Origin: Stramenopiles sp. TOSAG23-3 | Taxonomy: Eukaryota; Sar | Length of the DNA: 16,834 nt | Reading direction: 5' to 3' | NCBI GenBank assembly: GCA_900128585.1 | Contig: LT642475.1 | Coordinates: 1-16,834 of the forward strand | Shown: piece by piece, positions 13,559 through 16,834 of the stretch | How the letters are laid out: every line of letters starts with the position of its first letter | How positions within the stretch are numbered: position 1 is the first letter of the stretch | Position numbers and translations under genes: made by a program | The notes under the pieces: model-generated | Databases searched by the model: none | What the model saw: only the letters and a program-made list of their open reading frames with translations | Told to the model about the DNA's origin: nothing

Positions 13559-16378
13559 ATGGACGCTGGTGGATCTGTGACAACAGTGTCCGAAGTGGCT
13601 CCCCCTCCCGTGGGGAAAGGTAGGAAGGAAAGTCTGGAAATTTTAGTGCAAGATGTGAAAGACTTGCTGTCGAGGGCCACAAAACATGGCAGAATTCTTG
13701 TTGGAAGGGACGATGAGAATGGGCTTGGCGACGACATTTTCCCGGCATCCACTCGTCGCTATCGAAAAAAAATGAAGTGGTATTCCAGGGACGTGATTAC
13801 CTCCGTACGAAGCACGTACGTGCCAGACCATACACTTTCTTTGGAACAGGACGACGGGCGCGAAACAGACGAAGAGTCGGAAATATTGGACAGGGCCCCA
13901 GTCCATGTACCATTTAGACAAATTTTAGAAGGAGAATGTAAATATTTATTAGATCATAGAAAGAAAGTGGAAGCGGCAGAAGCAAGGGTGCAAGATGTAG
14001 TGGTAGAAGAGAAGGCCTTGAGTGACGTTAGTGGGGTCGAGTATAACGACCTGGAAGCTATTGTCAAAGACGTGCTTGTCACGGACTTTCTTGTCTCCAG
14101 CAGGACTATTACTGCATGGTACCACACACAACCGGGAAATCAGGTAAAACGAGGGGGTTCTCTCTCCTGGGAAACCGAGATTCACATCTCATCTAGTGTT
14201 AACAAGCCTGGAGGGGATTGGATGAAACGGCCCGATCGCTTTTCAATGATCGATCGCACAGAAAGCTACGATTACGTGTCCCTTCTTCCAGTGGTTTACC
14301 GCCCTGAAGGGTATGACCCTGAATACGAAGCGGAGTTGCTATGGGAACAGTACACGCAGAAGCGGCGGCGGGAACAGTTGGCGAAGGAATCAGAAGAACG
14401 CGAGCGCCTGGCAGAGATGAAAGAGTTTTTGCGGCTGCGACAAGCAGCAAAGGAACGGGAGAGCCGGGTGTGGGAGAGACCTGCATGGTTTGCATCGGTC
14501 GACGTATTTCTCAGTAACAATGAAGGCAATGGGTATGTTCGACAATTCGGTGTGCTCACGAAGAAATATCATGCAAGCCAGTACTTGTTAACTGGGAGCC
14601 CCTTTCACGCACTTTCAAGAACGAAAATGCATATCCTTATAAAAAACTGCAAGCATTTTCAAATTTCGTACCCGAAACAGTGGCTCACCCGACTGTACCG
14701 GAAGTATTGCGTTCGACCCCAAGATGAATTCGAGAAAGCATCGCTGGGGGTTGCGCGGGAGAAATTTACGACCCCAGGCGTAATCGATGTCGATTATTTT
14801 CTCACTAAATTTAGCATAAAGACTCCTTCATTAGCAAAAGCTGCAATTGGGGCACACATCGACATTAGGGGGGCCCTGATGCCGTTTGACGCCTTCGTGA
14901 TGAATATTTTTAATTTTATTAGATTCAACCCAGTGCAAGTCGCGACAGTTGCCATGTACGGCATTTACGACTTAAAAAGTCAAGCGGAGGGGTATTTAAT
15001 GGAAAATTTTTTGATGATTATAAACCGTTTGCATGGAACGGAAGGCAATCCTCTGGCCGAAGATTTATCTGACTCAGACTATGAGGAAGAGAACAGAGAG
15101 GAGCTGCACTCTCGTTTCATTGAGAGGCGCGACAAAGCATGGGTAGCCAGGTATATTTTGCAGTCTGTGAGGTCTGACTGCACTTCTGCCGAATTCGTCA
15201 AAAGGGTTTTGGAGTTTCCAATTCTTTTGTGGCCTATATTTGATTTGCAGCAACAATTTCGAAGGAAGCTGTTTGGTGAAGATTTTTGGAGAAAATACGC
15301 AATAAACCACAGCACGGAGGGATTCCCTCCAGAGATAGAACAATTATCAAAGTACCTCAATACTGCAAAGCACCACAAAATGTCTGAAAAGCTTGCGTGG
15401 GGGCTGACATCTCGGTCGATGCTTGTGGACGGTGCTCGTCGCCGTCACTCCTCCGCTTTGATTTCTAAATCTTTCCTTCAAAGTGTTTTCGGCCGCTCTA
15501 GGAGCAGAAACGAGAAGATACTCTTGATCCAGGTGTGGTGGCGCCTTCTGAAAGAAGAGCACAAGGCCAGATCACTCTTGAGCGAATTAGAAAGTACGCT
15601 GAAGCAGAATAGGCAACAGTTACAAAAGATTGAATCAAAAGTAGAGAAACTCTCAAAAAAAGAACGAAAACAAAAACAAAATTTGGGCTCTGCTATTGAG
15701 CGACTCAACGCTCAGGTGAATTACACTCGTGACATTGCCTTCCCTTCTGTATCCATGAGGGACCGTATTAAGCAGAGAGAAATTGAGTACCATAATAACG
15801 CTCCCTCTGAATCGTCCCCAGAAATTTCTGGGGCATCGTCCCTCAATGGTGGCAGTGTATTACCTCCGATAGAGGGGGCCAGCCGCCCAGAAACGTTGGG
15901 TATTGAAACGGAATCAATTGAGAAAGGCACCTGCATCGTTCCACACTGTTATGCGACTATCGACTGGATGGACGAAATTGATTGTGCAGGCTTATGCTCA
16001 GCTTGCCGCACGTACTCGGTAAACTATTGGGCGATGCAAGCGGGTTATAAGTGGTCTTATCGTCTCGTAAGAAGGGCACAGAGATGTAGGCAGACCATTG
16101 ACCCGAAAGTTTTAGAATCAAACACTTGGCTTATGTTCCGCGATGCATTGGTTCGCTCGAATTTTTACTTCAACGTCAACACAGGCGAACCCCGGTGGCA
16201 GTTGCTACAAAGGCACTATAAAAACCGAAAAACACTAAAAATAGTGAAGCTGAAAGACGTGCTTACTTGGGAAAAAGAAAGGGCCATGAAGCGCAAATTT
16301 GCTGCTGAAGTGAAGAAAGCCCAATTGGCCAAAGAGCTTGCAATGGCAAAAAAGAACAGATACAGGAAAAAGCACTAG
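13559..16378 (+). CDS. Large unidentified protein with degenerate EF-hand pair, coiled coil and C-terminal Cys cluster
   Basis: 939 residues, intronless, not assigned to a named family. Features in order: an acidic N-terminus; a charged helical, coiled-coil-prone segment (about 262-303); and an EF-hand-like pair at about 425-490. In the pair, loop 1 (433-444) keeps Gly, Leu and Asp at positions 6, 8 and 12, and loop 2 (471-482) keeps Asp and Glu at 1 and 12. Most calcium ligands are missing, so a structural rather than calcium-binding role is likely. Next come an acidic linker (501-515), a helical Trp/Phe-rich region (519-626), a coiled coil (about 664-722), a Cys/His cluster (C792, H796, C797, C809, C813, C816), a half WW-like stretch (YFNVNTGEPRW, 870-880) and a very basic tail. 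A cytoskeletal, ciliary or centrosomal role is possible but is inference. The start is supported by an in-frame TAA at 13544-13546. Confidence 0.75.
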   Translation: MDAGGSVTTVSEVAPPPVGKGRKESLEILVQDVKDLLSRATKHGRILVGRDDENGLGDDIFPASTRRYRKKMKWYSRDVITSVRSTYVPDHTLSLEQDDGRETDEESEILDRAPVHVPFRQILEGECKYLLDHRKKVEAAEARVQDVVVEEKALSDVSGVEYNDLEAIVKDVLVTDFLVSSRTITAWYHTQPGNQVKRGGSLSWETEIHISSSVNKPGGDWMKRPDRFSMIDRTESYDYVSLLPVVYRPEGYDPEYEAELLWEQYTQKRRREQLAKESEERERLAEMKEFLRLRQAAKERESRVWERPAWFASVDVFLSNNEGNGYVRQFGVLTKKYHASQYLLTGSPFHALSRTKMHILIKNCKHFQISYPKQWLTRLYRKYCVRPQDEFEKASLGVAREKFTTPGVIDVDYFLTKFSIKTPSLAKAAIGAHIDIRGALMPFDAFVMNIFNFIRFNPVQVATVAMYGIYDLKSQAEGYLMENFLMIINRLHGTEGNPLAEDLSDSDYEEENREELHSRFIERRDKAWVARYILQSVRSDCTSAEFVKRVLEFPILLWPIFDLQQQFRRKLFGEDFWRKYAINHSTEGFPPEIEQLSKYLNTAKHHKMSEKLAWGLTSRSMLVDGARRRHSSALISKSFLQSVFGRSRSRNEKILLIQVWWRLLKEEHKARSLLSELESTLKQNRQQLQKIESKVEKLSKKERKQKQNLGSAIERLNAQVNYTRDIAFPSVSMRDRIKQREIEYHNNAPSESSPEISGASSLNGGSVLPPIEGASRPETLGIETESIEKGTCIVPHCYATIDWMDEIDCAGLCSACRTYSVNYWAMQAGYKWSYRLVRRAQRCRQTIDPKVLESNTWLMFRDALVRSNFYFNVNTGEPRWQLLQRHYKNRKTLKIVKLKDVLTWEKERAMKRKFAAEVKKAQLAKELAMAKKNRYRKKH

Positions 16379-16454
16379 TTCGGTATTCCCGGTACGAGGT
16401 AGTCTTTAAATTATGTAGTAAGAATTCTTCTTTTTTTAATTTTTACAAACAACT

Positions 16455-16834
16455 TTACTTTGTGAGTTCAACCCGGGCCCTGAATACCATTGATTCGCTA
16501 GTGTGCTCATTGAAATATGTCTTTACGTATCCTCGTGCTTCTTCGAACCCGCGGGCTTCAGCTTTCAACAAATCAGCTCCCATTCTGTCTTTCCATTCTG
16601 TTCTAAACCGATTCTCAACTTTGCGCAACACATTAATGCGCCATTTATGAAAGAAAACATTCTTCAATTTACATTTGGCGAGCGCACTGCTTGCTAATCC
16701 CTCTTGTTCGGCTTTCAGAAGAGCTGCGTCTGACTTGCCCTTGACTTCGGCCAAAAATCGCTGCACGACCTTGCGCAACACATTGACGTGCCATTTGTGG
16801 AAGAATATATTCTTCGTTTTACACTTAAACAGGG
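16455..16834 (-). CDS. 3' part of a gene with 50-residue tandem repeats (FFHKW core), truncated by the window edge
   Basis: The frame is open from the right edge (first full codon ends at 16832) to TAA at 16455-16457, showing 125 residues. Two units are visible. They start at KCKTKNIFFHKWHVNVLRKV and KCKLKNVFFHKWRINVLRKV and are exactly 50 residues (150 bp) apart, and each has a later LLKAE block. The last 25 or so residues are non-repeated. The Phe-x-x-Trp-Lys/Arg core followed by a basic helix recalls Sfi1-type centrin-binding repeats, but the match is loose. Apparent internal GTG starts are not starts, because the repeat continues past the edge. Convergent with the 939-residue gene, 76 bases between stops. 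Confidence 0.75.
   Translation of the reverse strand, partial: LFKCKTKNIFFHKWHVNVLRKVVQRFLAEVKGKSDAALLKAEQEGLASSALAKCKLKNVFFHKWRINVLRKVENRFRTEWKDRMGADLLKAEARGFEEARGYVKTYFNEHTSESMVFRARVELTK
16541..16834 (-). repeat. 150-bp tandem coding repeats
   Basis: CATTAATGCGCCATTTATGA (from 16631) and CATTGACGTGCCATTTGTGG (from 16781) mark the same point in consecutive units, exactly 150 bp apart. The divergence is largely silent or conservative, as expected for a selected repeat protein. Confidence 0.8.

Noticed and set aside
14144-14196. Possible intron in the 939-residue gene (CAG|GTAAAA ... CATCTAG)
   Set aside because: 53 bases is not a multiple of three and removal would shift the frame; the unspliced frame is continuous and coherent.
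1-16834. A shared pathway or operon-like system across the window
   Set aside because: Genes have mixed strands, long AT-rich gaps and unrelated roles. A possible microtubule theme (Spc24, Sfi1-like repeats, the 939-residue protein) rests on two tentative assignments.

Overview
This is a nuclear DNA window from a eukaryote. Two genes carry GT-AG introns (99 and 112 bp) with GTAAGT donors, and the products include Spc24, a Glo3-type ArfGAP and an SLC35B-type transporter. Coding regions are compact, mostly intronless and of balanced base composition. They sit in very AT-rich intergenic DNA full of AAT, TTC and CTTT simple repeats. A RING-TRAF protein with Tudor-knot repeats, and long EF-hand-like and coiled-coil proteins, fit a unicellular protist, possibly a stramenopile alga. 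That placement is inference from style, not proof.

Layout. At 2-289 is the 3' end of an unidentified gene (+) whose frame runs into an AT-rich inverted-repeat element (113-533). At 755-2032 (-) is a two-exon gene for a RING/TRAF zinc-finger protein with two Tudor-knot-like domains. Divergent from it, across a 1.36 kb AT-rich gap holding a CTTT microsatellite, is two-exon SPC24 (3390-4140, +). It converges on an intronless gene (4487-6568, -) for a secreted-type membrane protein with a Cys-rich head, a Thr-rich stalk, one membrane span and a repeat-filled tail. Two more minus-strand genes follow: an SLC35B3-like transporter (7549-8634) and aspartate-semialdehyde dehydrogenase (9328-10377). An ArfGAP2/3 gene (11494-12849, +) diverges from the latter. 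Next is a 939-residue unidentified protein (13559-16378, +). The window ends in the 3' part of a convergent gene (16455 to beyond the edge, -) encoding 50-residue tandem repeats with an FFHKW core.

The genes are ordinary monocistronic eukaryotic units and form no evident pathway: ubiquitin signalling, kinetochore, cell surface, Golgi sulfation, amino-acid synthesis and COPI traffic. I see no RNA gene, CRISPR array or defence island. The parts most worth a second look are the inverted-repeat element and its dispersed inner motif, the nested-repeat membrane protein, the 939-residue protein, the 50-residue repeat protein, and several perfect intergenic hairpins and palindrome clusters.
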